From assembly GCF_028290025.1 (NCBI RefSeq), contig NZ_JAQGKQ010000066.1, positions 27,471 to 91,470 on the forward strand: a stretch of 64,000 nucleotides of DNA. Direction: 5' to 3'. The notes below the pieces were generated by a model that ran no database searches, was not told the DNA's origin, and saw only the letters and a list, made by a program, of their open reading frames with translations. The translations under genes were made by a program, and so were the position numbers. Positions 16,972 through 25,821 of the stretch are shown piece after piece. How positions within the stretch are numbered: the stretch's first letter is position 1; each line of letters opens with the position of its first letter. Source of the stretch: Cypionkella sp. (GTDB lineage Bacteria > Pseudomonadota > Alphaproteobacteria > Rhodobacterales > Rhodobacteraceae).

Positions 16972-18384
16972 ATGACACTTCTCACTGACTTAACGGCCGC
17001 GCTTGGCGCCGCCCATGTAATCATCGGCACCGATCTGGAGCGGTATCGCTCGGATTGGACGACGCATTACACGTCTAATCCGATCGCTGCGGTGCGCCCG
17101 GGATCGACGGCCGAGGTGGTGCAGGTGATGCATATTGCTGCGCAGCATGGTGTGGCAGTGGTGCCGGTGTCGGGACGCACCGGGCTGGTTGGCGGTCATA
17201 TGACCGACGGCGGTTTGATGCTGTCGGTGGAGCGTTTGAACCGTATTCGGGAGGTGAAGGCAGGCGCGCGGATTGCGATTGTCGAGGCTGGCGTGGTGCT
17301 GGACCGTCTGCACGAGGCTGCAGAGGCCGAGGGGCTGTACTTCCCGCTGTGGTTTGGCGCGCGGGGATCGGCGATGATCGGCGGCGTGCTTTCGACCAAT
17401 GCCGGCGGGTCAAACGTGTTGCGTTATGGCTCTACGCGGGCGTTGTGTCTGGGGTTGGAAGTTGTATTGCCGGATGGCCGCGTCCTGAACCTGATGAGCC
17501 AGTTGCACAAGGATAACTCGGGCTACGATCTGAAAAACCTTTTCATCGGGGCCGAGGGCACGCTGGGGGTGATCACGGCGGCAGTGATGAAACTCGTTCC
17601 AAGACCGCGCGCTTATGCGACCGCGACGCTTTCGGCACGATCATTGCCGGACGCGTTGAAGCTGCTGAACCGCTTGCAGGTTGTCTCGGGCGGCTTGGTG
17701 GAAGCGTTTGAATACATGCCGGAAACCTACATGCGGCGCTTGGCTGAAGCACGGCCAGACATTCGCCAGCCGTTCTCTCCAAGGCAGGCGGTGAACATTC
17801 TGGTGGAACTTGGCAGCACGCGGCCTGCGGATGCGGCGGCGGATGCAGATGGGGTTTTGCCCTTGGCTGCGATGCTACAAGACGTGCTAGAGGTCATGCT
17901 CGCCGAGGGGCTGATCCTCGATGCTGAGATCGCAGCATCCGAGGCGCAGCGCCGTACAATGTGGCAACGTCGTGAGCTGGCGGCAGAAATCACCGTGGCG
18001 CGGCAGCCGACGATTGACACGGACATTTGCCTGCCGATCGATGCGGTGGCTACGTTCTTTGAGCGTATCCATGCGCGGCTGCCCAGTCTCGATCCGGGGG
18101 CGGAGACGTTGTCGGTGGCGCATCTCGGCGACGGCAATATCCACTTCACGGTGTTCAGCACGGACGATAGTGCTGCGTTGTATGACCGCGTTGTGGAGGC
18201 CGTGGAAGATGAAGTGCAGGCGTTGGGCGGCAGTTTCTCGGCAGAGCATGGCGTGGGGTTGTCGAAGCTGGCCTCAATGCGGCGGCGGAAAGACCCGGTG
18301 GCCTTGGACGTGATGCGCCGCGTGAAGGCGGCGCTGGACCCGGATGGGCGGATGAATCCGGGCAAGGTTATACCTGCAGTTTGA
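16972..18384 (+). CDS. FAD-binding oxidoreductase, D-2-hydroxyacid dehydrogenase type
   Basis: A 470-residue FAD_binding_4 plus FAD-oxidase C-terminal protein (GlcD / D-lactate / D-2-hydroxyglutarate dehydrogenase family). The FAD loop PVSGRTGLVGGH (about 58-69), GGVLSTNAGGSNVLRYGSTR, and the C-terminal substrate and metal residues in SVAHLGDGNIHFTV and the end motif SAEHGVGLSK are all present. These flavoenzymes oxidise D-2-hydroxy acids and pass electrons to the respiratory chain or ETF. The substrate cannot be set from sequence. The ATG at 16972 follows CGGAG. It stands alone, 57 bases after tesA. Confidence 0.9.
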   Translation: MTLLTDLTAALGAAHVIIGTDLERYRSDWTTHYTSNPIAAVRPGSTAEVVQVMHIAAQHGVAVVPVSGRTGLVGGHMTDGGLMLSVERLNRIREVKAGARIAIVEAGVVLDRLHEAAEAEGLYFPLWFGARGSAMIGGVLSTNAGGSNVLRYGSTRALCLGLEVVLPDGRVLNLMSQLHKDNSGYDLKNLFIGAEGTLGVITAAVMKLVPRPRAYATATLSARSLPDALKLLNRLQVVSGGLVEAFEYMPETYMRRLAEARPDIRQPFSPRQAVNILVELGSTRPADAAADADGVLPLAAMLQDVLEVMLAEGLILDAEIAASEAQRRTMWQRRELAAEITVARQPTIDTDICLPIDAVATFFERIHARLPSLDPGAETLSVAHLGDGNIHFTVFSTDDSAALYDRVVEAVEDEVQALGGSFSAEHGVGLSKLASMRRRKDPVALDVMRRVKAALDPDGRMNPGKVIPAV

Positions 18385-18396
18385 TCTGTAAAGGGA

Positions 18397-18443
18397 GCCA
18401 CCGATGGCCCCATCGAGGGGCCACACGGCGGCGCTGCCGGTGG
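18397..18443 (-). repeat. REP-like palindromic element C1
   Basis: On the minus strand it reads CCGGCAGCGCCGCC...GTGGCCCCTCGATGGGGCCATCGG. The core GGCAGCGCCG...CTCGATGG recurs at 18589, 38721 and 63386. It contains its own hairpin (GGCCCC / GGGGCC around TCGAT). It lies just 13 bases after a gene end, antisense to that gene, as C3 and C4 do for theirs. Confidence 0.7.
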
Positions 18444-18588
18444 ATGATTGTTGTAGGCTGGTATTGTGGAGTGCCGGTATCGCCAAGGGCGATGTCGTTG
18501 AAGGCTGTATCGCGGGGATGAGTTGAGAGTTTCGCATACCCGCGCGGAGCTGCGACGTTGAAAATTTTGCCGGCGCTGGCGGCTTACC

Positions 18589-18643
18589 GTGGCAACGCCG
18601 TTGCGTGGCCTCTCGATGGGCCCAAGACGGCACCCCCGTTTCA
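18589..18643 (+). repeat. REP-like palindromic element C2
   Basis: GGCAACGCCGTTGCGTGGCC, then TCTCGATGGGCCCAAGACGG, ending in CCCCCGTTTCAG. It follows the same order of blocks as C4 (GGCAGCGCCGTTG, TCGATGG, GAGACGGC, ACCGTTTCAG). With C1 it forms an inverted pair like a REPIN. Confidence 0.7.
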
Positions 18644-18713
18644 GGTTGCAGATGATATGGACTTCGCCGCGCGGCGTCGTTAGCGATAGCGCGACATCTT
18701 CGGAAAGCCTGCC

Positions 18714-19913
18714 TTGTCCGCCCTAACCCTGATTTACCGCCTGCCCGCGCTGCGCCTGATCTTTCTGGCGCTGTTGCTGTTGGGGGCGCATAACGCCTCG
18801 GTTTATCCCTACCAGTCCCTGATCGCGATTGAGCGGATTGGACTAAGCAAGCCCGTGTTTGCGCTGGTGTTGGTGCTGGCCTCGATCACCGCTGTGACCG
18901 CATCGGTGTTACTCGGCATCCTTGGCGATCAGCGCGGTAATCGGCGGCGGATTGCTTTGCTGGCTACAAGCGCGAGCTTGATCGGGCTGCTGATGATGAT
19001 TGTTTTTCCCGGAAAAATCAGCCTGATCCTGTGCCACGGCGTTTTGCTGCCTGTCGCGTCTAGCCTGTACGGACAGTTGTTCGCGCTGGCGCGGCTCGCC
19101 ACTCCAAACGGCCAAAGTCGCGACTCGGTGCAAGCGGCGTTGCGGTCTGCGATGTCGCTGAGTTTTCTGGCAATGTTGGTGTTCTGGACCTTTGGTTTTG
19201 CCGCCGATATCGACGTGATGGCGATCTATCTCAGCGCGGGGCTGGCGAGTTTTGGATTGGTGCTGCTGATCTATTCCAGTTGGCCGAAAGATGGCGCGTC
19301 GGACTGGGCAGATCAGCGTTCCGGCTTGAACTTTGCGCAGGCGTTCAAGGAAATCGCACATCCGACTATTCTGATGCGTCTGCTGTTGCTTGGGGCGATC
19401 AGTGCCAGCGGCATCCTCTATATGGTGCTTATTTCGCTAATCTTTGAAGACTCACCGGTGCGGGATGCGTCGGATGTGGCGCTGTATGTCGGGCTGGTTG
19501 CGGGCTGGGAAGTGCCATGTTTGCTGCTGTTGTCGCGCTTGGTCAGCCGGGTGCGCAGGTCTACGTTGCTGGCGGTGGGATCCGCGGTTTATACGCTGCA
19601 TCTGTTGGCGTTGCCGATCTTGTCCGACAGTGCTTGGATCTGGGTGATGCCGCTTATTGCGGGTATCGGCGGCACGGCAATCATCAGTCTGCCGATCAGC
19701 TATTATCAGGATCTGATGCACAGCCGTCCCGGCACGGCGGGGGCGATGTTGGCGCTGCAAAAGCTGGTGTCGGATATGTTGGCAGCGGCGGCATTTGCGA
19801 TTGGCACTGCTGTGGGCGGCTATGAAACCGTGGCGATCATCGGCACTGCGCTGGCGTTGCTGGGGGCAGCGGGACTGCTTTGGGTCGACCGCAAGCAAGC
19901 GCGGCCGACTTAA
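18714..19913 (+). CDS. Major facilitator superfamily transporter (sugar-efflux SetA-like)
   Basis: A 399-residue protein with 12 predicted membrane segments. The loop between segments 2 and 3 carries LGILGDQRGNRRR, the MFS motif A region with basic residues; the central loop near 190-215 is cytoplasmic. Features such as GHxxGAHNASVYPYQSL-type start and SLPISYYQDLMHSRPGTAGA in segment 10 recall the sugar efflux transporter (SET) group. The start is a TTG at 18714 with only a weak GGAAAG upstream, so it is uncertain. It sits where hemC would be expected beside hemE, with a hemC fossil overlapping its stop. Confidence 0.82.
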   Translation: MSALTLIYRLPALRLIFLALLLLGAHNASVYPYQSLIAIERIGLSKPVFALVLVLASITAVTASVLLGILGDQRGNRRRIALLATSASLIGLLMMIVFPGKISLILCHGVLLPVASSLYGQLFALARLATPNGQSRDSVQAALRSAMSLSFLAMLVFWTFGFAADIDVMAIYLSAGLASFGLVLLIYSSWPKDGASDWADQRSGLNFAQAFKEIAHPTILMRLLLLGAISASGILYMVLISLIFEDSPVRDASDVALYVGLVAGWEVPCLLLLSRLVSRVRRSTLLAVGSAVYTLHLLALPILSDSAWIWVMPLIAGIGGTAIISLPISYYQDLMHSRPGTAGAMLALQKLVSDMLAAAAFAIGTAVGGYETVAIIGTALALLGAAGLLWVDRKQARPT

Positions 19914-20065
19914 ACGGTGGTGGTCTCACCGCGCAGCCAAAGCTGATTACCTTGCAGCACAGCGAGGCCAGCAATCGGCGTTTCACACGATCCGTCCAAA
20001 CAGGTCATAAATGCCCGTTCGACGCCAAGTTGTAGGCCCGTTGACGGAGACCTCACCCGCGACAC
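19910..20065 (-). pseudogene. hemC: hemC fossil: C-terminal fragment of porphobilinogen deaminase
   Basis: On the minus strand a 51-codon stretch encodes ...TGLQLGVERAFMTCLDGSC then ETPIAGLAVLQGNQLWLRGE and stops. This matches domain 3 of hydroxymethylbilane synthase, including the dipyrromethane-binding cysteine in DGSC. A full HemC has about 300 residues and continues beyond this point; here an in-frame TAA lies upstream (20066-20068), hemE begins at 20150, and the fragment's own stop overlaps the MFS stop codon. There is no room for an intact gene. hemC and hemE are commonly divergent neighbours in Rhodobacteraceae, so I read this as the remnant left after hemC was lost or moved. Confidence 0.8.
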
Positions 20066-20149
20066 TTACGCCTTTCAACCAATGCCTGCGAGGCCGCGCT
20101 TGACACGCGGTCACAGGTGATGGACGCAGGGGCGCTAACGGAGGCCCCT

Positions 20150-21175
20150 ATGACCAAACTGATGCTGCGCGCCCTTGCGGGCGAGACGTTGCCGACCCCG
20201 CCGATCTGGATGATGCGTCAGGCGGGGCGCTATCTACCCGAATATCGCGCGACGCGGGCGCAGGCGGGAGACTTTCTGTCGCTGTGCTATAATCCGGAGC
20301 TTGCGGCCGAAGTGACATTACAGCCGATCCGCCGTTATGGCTTTGATGCGGCCATTTTGTTTGCCGATATTTTGTTGCTGCCGCAGGCGTTAGGGGCGGA
20401 TCTTTGGTTCGAGACTGGCGAGGGGCCAAGGCTTTCCACGATCACCACGATGGCGGGTGTGCAGGCGTTGAAACCGCGCGAGGCGATCCACGACACGCTT
20501 GCGCCGATCTATGAAACCGTGCGGATTCTGGCGCGGGAATTGCCAGCGGAAACGACTTTGATCGGCTTTGCGGGCGCACCGTGGACGGTGGCGACCTATA
20601 TGATCGCAGGTCGAGGCAGCAAGGATCAGGGGGCTGCCCATGCGTTGAAGGCCGCCGACCGCGCGACATTTTCGGCGTTGATTGAGGTGATTACCGAGGC
20701 CACCATCGACTATCTGTCGGCTCAGGTGCAGGCGGGGGCGGAAGTGGTGAAGCTGTTTGACAGCTGGGCCGGGTCGCTGAAAGGCGAAGATTTTACCGAT
20801 TTCGCGGTGAAACCGACTGCCCGCATTATCTCGGCGTTGAAGGCCAAGCATCCCGGGCTGCCGGTGATCGCGTTTCCGCGAGAAGCTGGGGCGGGATATA
20901 TCGGCTTTGCGGCGGCGACGGGGGCGGATTGCGTGGCGATTGATAACTCGGTCAGCCCGGAATGGGCAGCGGCGCATGTGCAAACGGGTGGCTGCGTGCA
21001 GGGCAACCTGTCGCCGACGCATATGGTGACGGGCGGGCAAGCGTTGGTGGATGCGACCCGGCGGGTGGTGGATGCTTTCATGGCCGGGCCCCATATTTTC
21101 AATCTCGGCCATGGGATCACATCGGATGCAAATCCGGACAATGTCGCGCTGATGGTGGAAACAGTGCGGGGCTGA
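20150..21175 (+). CDS. hemE: Uroporphyrinogen decarboxylase
   Basis: A 341-residue TIM-barrel enzyme that decarboxylates the four acetate groups of uroporphyrinogen III to give coproporphyrinogen III in haem and chlorophyll synthesis. The substrate signature [16 protein letters not shown] is at about residues 17-32, with [20 protein letters not shown] and NLGHGI later, all conserved. The start at 20150 follows GGAGG; the frame also allows 20117. Its product is the substrate of HemF encoded about 2.2 kb downstream on the other strand. The MFS gene upstream is unrelated and separated by the hemC remnant. Confidence 0.96.
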   Translation: MTKLMLRALAGETLPTPPIWMMRQAGRYLPEYRATRAQAGDFLSLCYNPELAAEVTLQPIRRYGFDAAILFADILLLPQALGADLWFETGEGPRLSTITTMAGVQALKPREAIHDTLAPIYETVRILARELPAETTLIGFAGAPWTVATYMIAGRGSKDQGAAHALKAADRATFSALIEVITEATIDYLSAQVQAGAEVVKLFDSWAGSLKGEDFTDFAVKPTARIISALKAKHPGLPVIAFPREAGAGYIGFAAATGADCVAIDNSVSPEWAAAHVQTGGCVQGNLSPTHMVTGGQALVDATRRVVDAFMAGPHIFNLGHGITSDANPDNVALMVETVRG

Positions 21176-21257
21176 CGCCGATCACATTTTAGGTCACGGA
21201 CATTGACTTAACCGTCCTCCGCGGCAAAAGTCCGGCCAACTGATCGGGAGGACTGGT

Positions 21258-22469
21258 GTGGAGTGGAATAGTGTTCTGGCGACGCGCAATGCGAGGATGA
21301 AAGCCTCGGAAATTCGTGAGCTTTTGAAGCTGCTGGATCAGCCCGACATTATCTCTTTCGCAGGCGGCATTCCTGACCCGGCTTTGTTTCCGACCGAAGC
21401 GTTTCGCGATGCGTTTTCGGCGGCTTTGAGTGGGCCGAAAGCCGGAGCTGCGCTGCAATATTCGGTATCTGAGGGCTACAAGCCGCTGCGAGATTGGATC
21501 GTGGCAGAGATGGGCAAAATCGGGGTGCCTTGCACGGCAGATAACGTGCTGATCACCTCTGGTTCGCAGCAAGCGCTTGATTATCTAGCGAAATTGATGA
21601 TCTCGCCGAATGATACCGTGCTGGTGGGTTGGCCGACTTATCTTGGCGCATTGGGGGCGTTTAACGCTTATGAGCCGACTTATGATCGTCTGGACGCCAA
21701 CACCAACCGCCGTGCTGCTGACTTTGTGATGAAGGCAGAGGCTGCGGGTGGTCGGGTCAAGTTCGCCTATTTGTCGGTAGATTTCGCCAATCCGACTGGC
21801 GAAACCATGCTGCGTTCCGCCCGCGAAGCTGTGATTGATCTGGCCGATGAGATGGACATCGCCGTGGTCGAGGATGCCGCGTATCAAACGCTGCGCTTTG
21901 ACGGTGAGGCTATTCCGCCGATTTTGGCGCTGGAGATCGCCCGCAAAGGTTCGATTGAGGAGTGTCGCACGCTTTACTGTGGCAGTTTCTCCAAATCACT
22001 GGCTCCCGGTTTGCGGGTGGGCTGGGTTTGCGGGCCGTCAGAAGTGATTTCGCGGCTGGTCCTGATGAAGCAGGCGGCTGATTTGCATTCGGCTACGACC
22101 AATCAGATCGTCACGCATCATGTTGCAAGCACGCAATTTGACAGCCACGTGGCCAGACTGCGCACAATATATCAGGGGCGCCGCGACCATCTGCTGAAGG
22201 CGCTGGCGCGGGAGATGCCAGAGGGCGTCAGTTGGACCAAGCCAGAGGGTGGCATGTTTGTTTGGATGACGCTACCAGAGCGGATGGATGGCGCTGACTT
22301 GTTGGCGCAGTCGTTGGAAACTGAGCGTGTGGCGTTTGTGCCGGGACGCGCGTTTTTTGCGGACGGCAGCAACGGCAATACCATACGGCTGTCGTTTTCC
22401 TGTGCGAATGAAGCGGCTATTGATGAAGGCATGAAGCGACTCGGTCGGTTGATCCGCGCGCAAGCATGA
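21258..22469 (+). CDS. PLP-dependent aminotransferase, class I (2-aminoadipate transaminase-like)
   Basis: A 403-residue fold-type I aminotransferase. ISFAGGIPDPALFPTEAF and QYSVSEGYKPLRDWI at the N-terminus, SGSQQALDYLAKL, and the PLP lysine in CGSFSKSLAPGLRVGW (about residue 240) are typical of the LysN/MocR-related group, whose members act on 2-aminoadipate, aromatic or branched amino acids. A GTG start at 21258 is preceded by GGGAGGA. It reads in the same direction as hemE and the EamA gene downstream, but gaps of 82 and 63 bases suggest separate control. Specific substrate unknown. Confidence 0.9.
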   Translation: MEWNSVLATRNARMKASEIRELLKLLDQPDIISFAGGIPDPALFPTEAFRDAFSAALSGPKAGAALQYSVSEGYKPLRDWIVAEMGKIGVPCTADNVLITSGSQQALDYLAKLMISPNDTVLVGWPTYLGALGAFNAYEPTYDRLDANTNRRAADFVMKAEAAGGRVKFAYLSVDFANPTGETMLRSAREAVIDLADEMDIAVVEDAAYQTLRFDGEAIPPILALEIARKGSIEECRTLYCGSFSKSLAPGLRVGWVCGPSEVISRLVLMKQAADLHSATTNQIVTHHVASTQFDSHVARLRTIYQGRRDHLLKALAREMPEGVSWTKPEGGMFVWMTLPERMDGADLLAQSLETERVAFVPGRAFFADGSNGNTIRLSFSCANEAAIDEGMKRLGRLIRAQA

Positions 22470-22532
22470 GCGGTCATTGGAGGTCAGCAATTCTGGCCGT
22501 AAAAGGTTTGTGGGTATGAGTGGTTCTTGGCT

Positions 22533-23426
22533 ATGAGCTTGCTTTGGGTGTTTGCGGCGCTGATTGGCTCGGTGGGTCAGGTGGCGCGCAATGCGATGCA
22601 ATCGAGCCTGACGCGGCAAATCGGCACCGTGGGCGCAACGCAGGTGCGGTTTCTATTTGGCCTGCCGTTCGCGCTGCTGTTCTTGGTGATTGTGACGCTT
22701 GCCACAGGTGAAGCTATACCAGTGCCCGGTCTGACCAGTTTGGCTTTCACCGTCGCAGGGGCTTTGGCGCAGATTGCGGCCACCGCCTTGATGCTGGTGA
22801 TGATGAAGTCGCAAAGCTTTGCGGTGACAACGGCTTGGCTGAAGACCGAGCCGGTTATTGTCGCGATTGCGGCGGCGCTGATCTTGCGCGATCCGATCAG
22901 CCTGCCGGTGCTGGCGGCCATCATTATTGCCAGCGCGGGCGTGATGCTGATGTCTATCAAACCCGGTATGCCGGTGTGGCAATTGGGCCGCCCGGTGCTG
23001 ATCGGGCTTTTGGCGGGCGGATTGTTTGGTGCATCAGCTATCGGATTTCGCGGCGGCATCACCCATCTGGAGAGCGGCGGGTTTTTGATCCGTGCAACAT
23101 CGACGCTGGCGTTAAACCTCGCCATCCAAACCACGACATTGTTGATCTGGATGGGTATTTTCAACCGAGCCGCACTTTACGGATCATTTTCGGTCTGGCG
23201 CAGTTCGTTGTTCGCAGGCTTCCTTGGCGCATTCGCCTCGCAGTTCTGGTTCATTGGATTTGCGTTAACCTCAGCTGCCAACGTTCGCACCTTGGCGCTG
23301 GTTGAGGTGATTTTCGCCACTGCCGTTTCACGCTACGCCTTTAAACAACCTGTCAGCACACGCCAGATCATCGGCATGTCGGTGATTGTGCTGGGCGTTG
23401 GGCTGCTGTTACGGCTGCAGGCTTAG
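22533..23426 (+). CDS. EamA (DMT) family transporter
   Basis: A 297-residue protein with ten membrane segments made of two EamA repeats (about 3-133 and 150-295). DMT exporters move amino acids, nucleosides or other metabolites; the substrate here is unknown. The ATG at 22533 is preferred to a TTG at 22527, but neither has a strong ribosome site. The stop codon overlaps the stop of the convergent hemF by three bases, so no terminator separates the two genes. A second, unrelated EamA gene occurs at 47755. Confidence 0.85.
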   Translation: MSLLWVFAALIGSVGQVARNAMQSSLTRQIGTVGATQVRFLFGLPFALLFLVIVTLATGEAIPVPGLTSLAFTVAGALAQIAATALMLVMMKSQSFAVTTAWLKTEPVIVAIAAALILRDPISLPVLAAIIIASAGVMLMSIKPGMPVWQLGRPVLIGLLAGGLFGASAIGFRGGITHLESGGFLIRATSTLALNLAIQTTTLLIWMGIFNRAALYGSFSVWRSSLFAGFLGAFASQFWFIGFALTSAANVRTLALVEVIFATAVSRYAFKQPVSTRQIIGMSVIVLGVGLLLRLQA

Positions 23427-24292
23427 GTCCATTTCGCAATCGGCGGCAGGCTCATCAGCACTGCATTGGCGTCATGACCGGATTCGAGGCCGAACTTGGT
23501 GCCGCGATCATAGACCAAGTTGTATTCGGCGTAGAGACCACGATGGATCAGTTGAGCCTCGCGGTCCGCCTCTGACCATGAGGTGTCGATGCGACGTTCG
23601 GTGATCGGCATGAAGGCTGGCAGGAAGGCGCGGCCGACGTCTTGTGTCAGCGCGAAATCGGCGGCCCAGTCGCCGGTATTCAGATCATCGTAGAAAATCC
23701 CACCGACACCACGGGCGCGGTTGCGGTGCGGGATGTAGAAGTATTCGTCCGCCCAAGCCTTGAATTTCGCATAGTAGTCGGGACTATGTGCGTCGCAGGC
23801 AGATTGCATTGCGGCGTGAAAATGCGCGGTATCCTCGGGGTATTCCAAGCATGGATTGAGATCGGAGCCGCCACCAAACCAGCACGCATGTGGCGTCCAG
23901 AACATCCGTGTGTTCATATGTACGGCGGGGCAATGCGGGTTGGTCATATGGGCAACAAGGCTGATGCCGCTGGCCCAAAACCGTGGATCGCTGTCCATTC
24001 CCGGCACACCACGCGCGGCCATCGCATTTTGCGCCCGAGTGCCAAGCACACCGTGGACTTCCGAGACGTTAACGCCAACCTTTTCAAACACCGCACCGCC
24101 ACGCAACACTGTCATCAAGCCACCGCCGCCATCGGCTCGGGAGGTGGGTGTCACTTCAAACCGGGTGCCATTGCCTCGGCGGTTTTCGATATCCTCAAAG
24201 GCCGCGACGATCTCATCGCGTAAAGTGCGGAACCATTTGGCCGCTTGCGCTTTTCTATGCGTGAAGTCTTCTGCTGTTAAATCGTCTGACAT
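23423..24292 (-). CDS. hemF: Oxygen-dependent coproporphyrinogen III oxidase
   Basis: A 289-residue HemF, which uses molecular oxygen to convert coproporphyrinogen III to protoporphyrinogen IX. Conserved blocks include FEKVGVNVSEVHG, NPHCPAVHMNTRMF, WFGGGSDLNPCLEY and RGVGGIFYDDLNTGDW. HemF implies aerobic haem synthesis; no hemN is in the window. The start at 24292 gives the family-typical N-terminus MSDDL; an ATG at 24322 would add ten residues. The terminal overlap with the convergent transporter gene is noted there. Confidence 0.96.
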   Translation of the reverse strand: MSDDLTAEDFTHRKAQAAKWFRTLRDEIVAAFEDIENRRGNGTRFEVTPTSRADGGGGLMTVLRGGAVFEKVGVNVSEVHGVLGTRAQNAMAARGVPGMDSDPRFWASGISLVAHMTNPHCPAVHMNTRMFWTPHACWFGGGSDLNPCLEYPEDTAHFHAAMQSACDAHSPDYYAKFKAWADEYFYIPHRNRARGVGGIFYDDLNTGDWAADFALTQDVGRAFLPAFMPITERRIDTSWSEADREAQLIHRGLYAEYNLVYDRGTKFGLESGHDANAVLMSLPPIAKWT

Positions 24293-24393
24293 GCCCCGGC
24301 CTTTTGCTTGGAAATCCGCCATCTTGCGCCCTGATATGGCATATCAAGCCGATAAGCTTATAGTAAAGTCAGCATCCCATTTGAGAGTCTGCC

Positions 24394-24822
24394 ATGAAAC
24401 GCATCATCCTTCCTGCCCTGCTTCTTTTGACCGCCTGTGGCACGCCGCAAGAGAATTGCATAAGCGGAGCGACGCGGGACATGCGGGTGGTGGATCGTTT
24501 GATCGCCAAATCTGAGGCTAATCTAGAGCGCGGCTATGGCTATGAAACTGTGACACTAACGCGCACGGCTTGGCGGCAATGTGGCTATGATGGCTATGAT
24601 GGCTATCGAGGCGATAGGAGTGACAAGGGCGGGAGACACGGCAGGCATGGCATGGGCCCCAGAATGTGTTTCGATGATGTGGATTATACCGAGCAACGGC
24701 CAGTGGCGATTGATCTAAGGGCAGAGGCAGCAAAGCTGGCCGGTCTGAAAGCCAAACGCGCGGCGCAGGCCAAAGCTGCGAGCCCGGCGATCAAGCAGTG
24801 TAGGGCGCAATACCCGGAATAA
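24394..24822 (+). CDS. Small lipoprotein of unknown function with GYDGYDGYRGD repeat
   Basis: I do not recognise the family. The 142-residue protein has a lipoprotein signal peptide (LLTAC, Cys15), a middle region with a tyrosine/glycine repeat GYDGYDGYRGD followed by a basic His/Gly-rich stretch (about 75-87), two further cysteines (about 63 and 92), and an Ala/Lys-rich helical tail. The exported part may form disulfides. It is divergent from hemF across 101 bases and its end abuts the convergent rsmC gene. I found no link with either neighbour. Confidence 0.72.
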   Translation: MKRIILPALLLLTACGTPQENCISGATRDMRVVDRLIAKSEANLERGYGYETVTLTRTAWRQCGYDGYDGYRGDRSDKGGRHGRHGMGPRMCFDDVDYTEQRPVAIDLRAEAAKLAGLKAKRAAQAKAASPAIKQCRAQYPE

Positions 24823-24825
24823 GTG

Positions 24826-25794
24826 TCAGCGGGTGCGAATGGGATAAGACGCGCGCGTTACCCGAAAGGCTTTGTCGGTGCCGATTTCTTCGACTTGCTT
24901 GAAGAGTGTAACGAGCAACTTTTCGTAAGGCAGATGCCGATTGGAAACCATCCAAAGGCTACCGGAAGGTGCTAAACCCTTTTGCGCCGCTTGAATAAAC
25001 CCCATTCCCAGCCCTGCATCGGCTTCGCGGGTGTTGTGAAAGGGGGGGTTCATCACCACCGTGTCCCACAGCTTCGCGGTTTTGTAAGTGGTTGCATCTG
25101 CCCAGAAAAATTTTGCGCGCGGATCGGTAATGTTGGCGCGGGCGCAGGTTAAAGCTTCGGCTTCAGCCTCGATCAGGTCGAGCTCTTTCACGCCATCCCG
25201 CTCCAGAATTGCGCGTGACAGGTAGCCCCAACCCGCACCAAAATCGGCGACCCGATTGCCAAGCTTGGCAGGCAAGGCTGCGGCTAACAGTATAGAGCCC
25301 CGGTCAGGGCCATCGGCTGAGAATACTGCCGGCAAGGTTTGGAAGCCGCCCTCAATCAGCAATGGCTTAGCAGCCCATTCAGCCAAAGCAGCACTCGGTT
25401 TGACCACGGCCAGCTTGCCATGCGCTTTCGACAATGCCTCGCCCACCTCTAGCCCCAAAACTTTGCAATCTTTTAGCAAAGACTCCACGCCATCGGTCTT
25501 TTGGCCATCGACCACGATGATTTGGGTGTTAATCGCATCGGCCATCAATGCGCGGGCTTCGGCTTTGGCACGCGGGACGCAGACGATGGCAACGCTGCCT
25601 GTGCCTTCCATCCGGTAGCCCTGAGCCTCAAAATAATCATGATCAGGTTTGAAGCCGGTTTTCACCACAACCCGGTCGTGCGGCAGCGCAGACAGATCAT
25701 CCCCGGCGCGAGGCCGCAGCACAATAATATCGCCCGACGCAGGCAACACCAAAGCGCCGCTTTGCAGCGCCAATTCCAACCGGGCAGAGCGCAT
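24826..25794 (-). CDS. rsmC: RsmC-like class I methyltransferase (16S rRNA G1207 N2)
   Basis: A 322-residue protein with a degenerate N-terminal domain (about 1-150) and a C-terminal SAM-dependent methyltransferase domain: VADFGAGWGYLSRAIL (motif I, about 178-193) and the base-amine catalytic motif VVMNPPFHN (about 246-254). This two-domain outline fits RsmC, which methylates G1207 of 16S rRNA. RlmG shares it, so the exact target is inferred. It runs towards the lipoprotein gene with only three bases between their stops. clpS follows upstream on the same strand but is separated by 27 bases and may be in the same unit. Confidence 0.82.
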   Translation of the reverse strand: MRSARLELALQSGALVLPASGDIIVLRPRAGDDLSALPHDRVVVKTGFKPDHDYFEAQGYRMEGTGSVAIVCVPRAKAEARALMADAINTQIIVVDGQKTDGVESLLKDCKVLGLEVGEALSKAHGKLAVVKPSAALAEWAAKPLLIEGGFQTLPAVFSADGPDRGSILLAAALPAKLGNRVADFGAGWGYLSRAILERDGVKELDLIEAEAEALTCARANITDPRAKFFWADATTYKTAKLWDTVVMNPPFHNTREADAGLGMGFIQAAQKGLAPSGSLWMVSNRHLPYEKLLVTLFKQVEEIGTDKAFRVTRASYPIRTR

Positions 25795-25821
25795 AAAAGC
25801 CGCCTATCTATTTTACGAAGA

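Larger units (their letters stand above)
18385..18713. other. 329-base gap holding an inverted pair of REP-like elements
   Basis: The gap between the FAD oxidase and the MFS gene contains two REP-like elements in opposite orientation (18397-18443 and 18589-18643) about 145 bases apart. I find no credible gene. The minus-strand frame 18274-18633 crosses the end of the upstream gene and one element, so it was rejected. Confidence 0.7.

Noticed and set aside
18274..18633. Minus-strand frame of 119 codons across the gap after the FAD oxidase
   Set aside because: It overlaps the end of the FAD oxidase gene and a REP-like element; no start signal and low-complexity translation.
24590..24620. GGCTATGAT repeats as a DNA repeat element
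   Set aside because: The short repeat is inside a gene and explained by the GYDGYDGY protein repeat.
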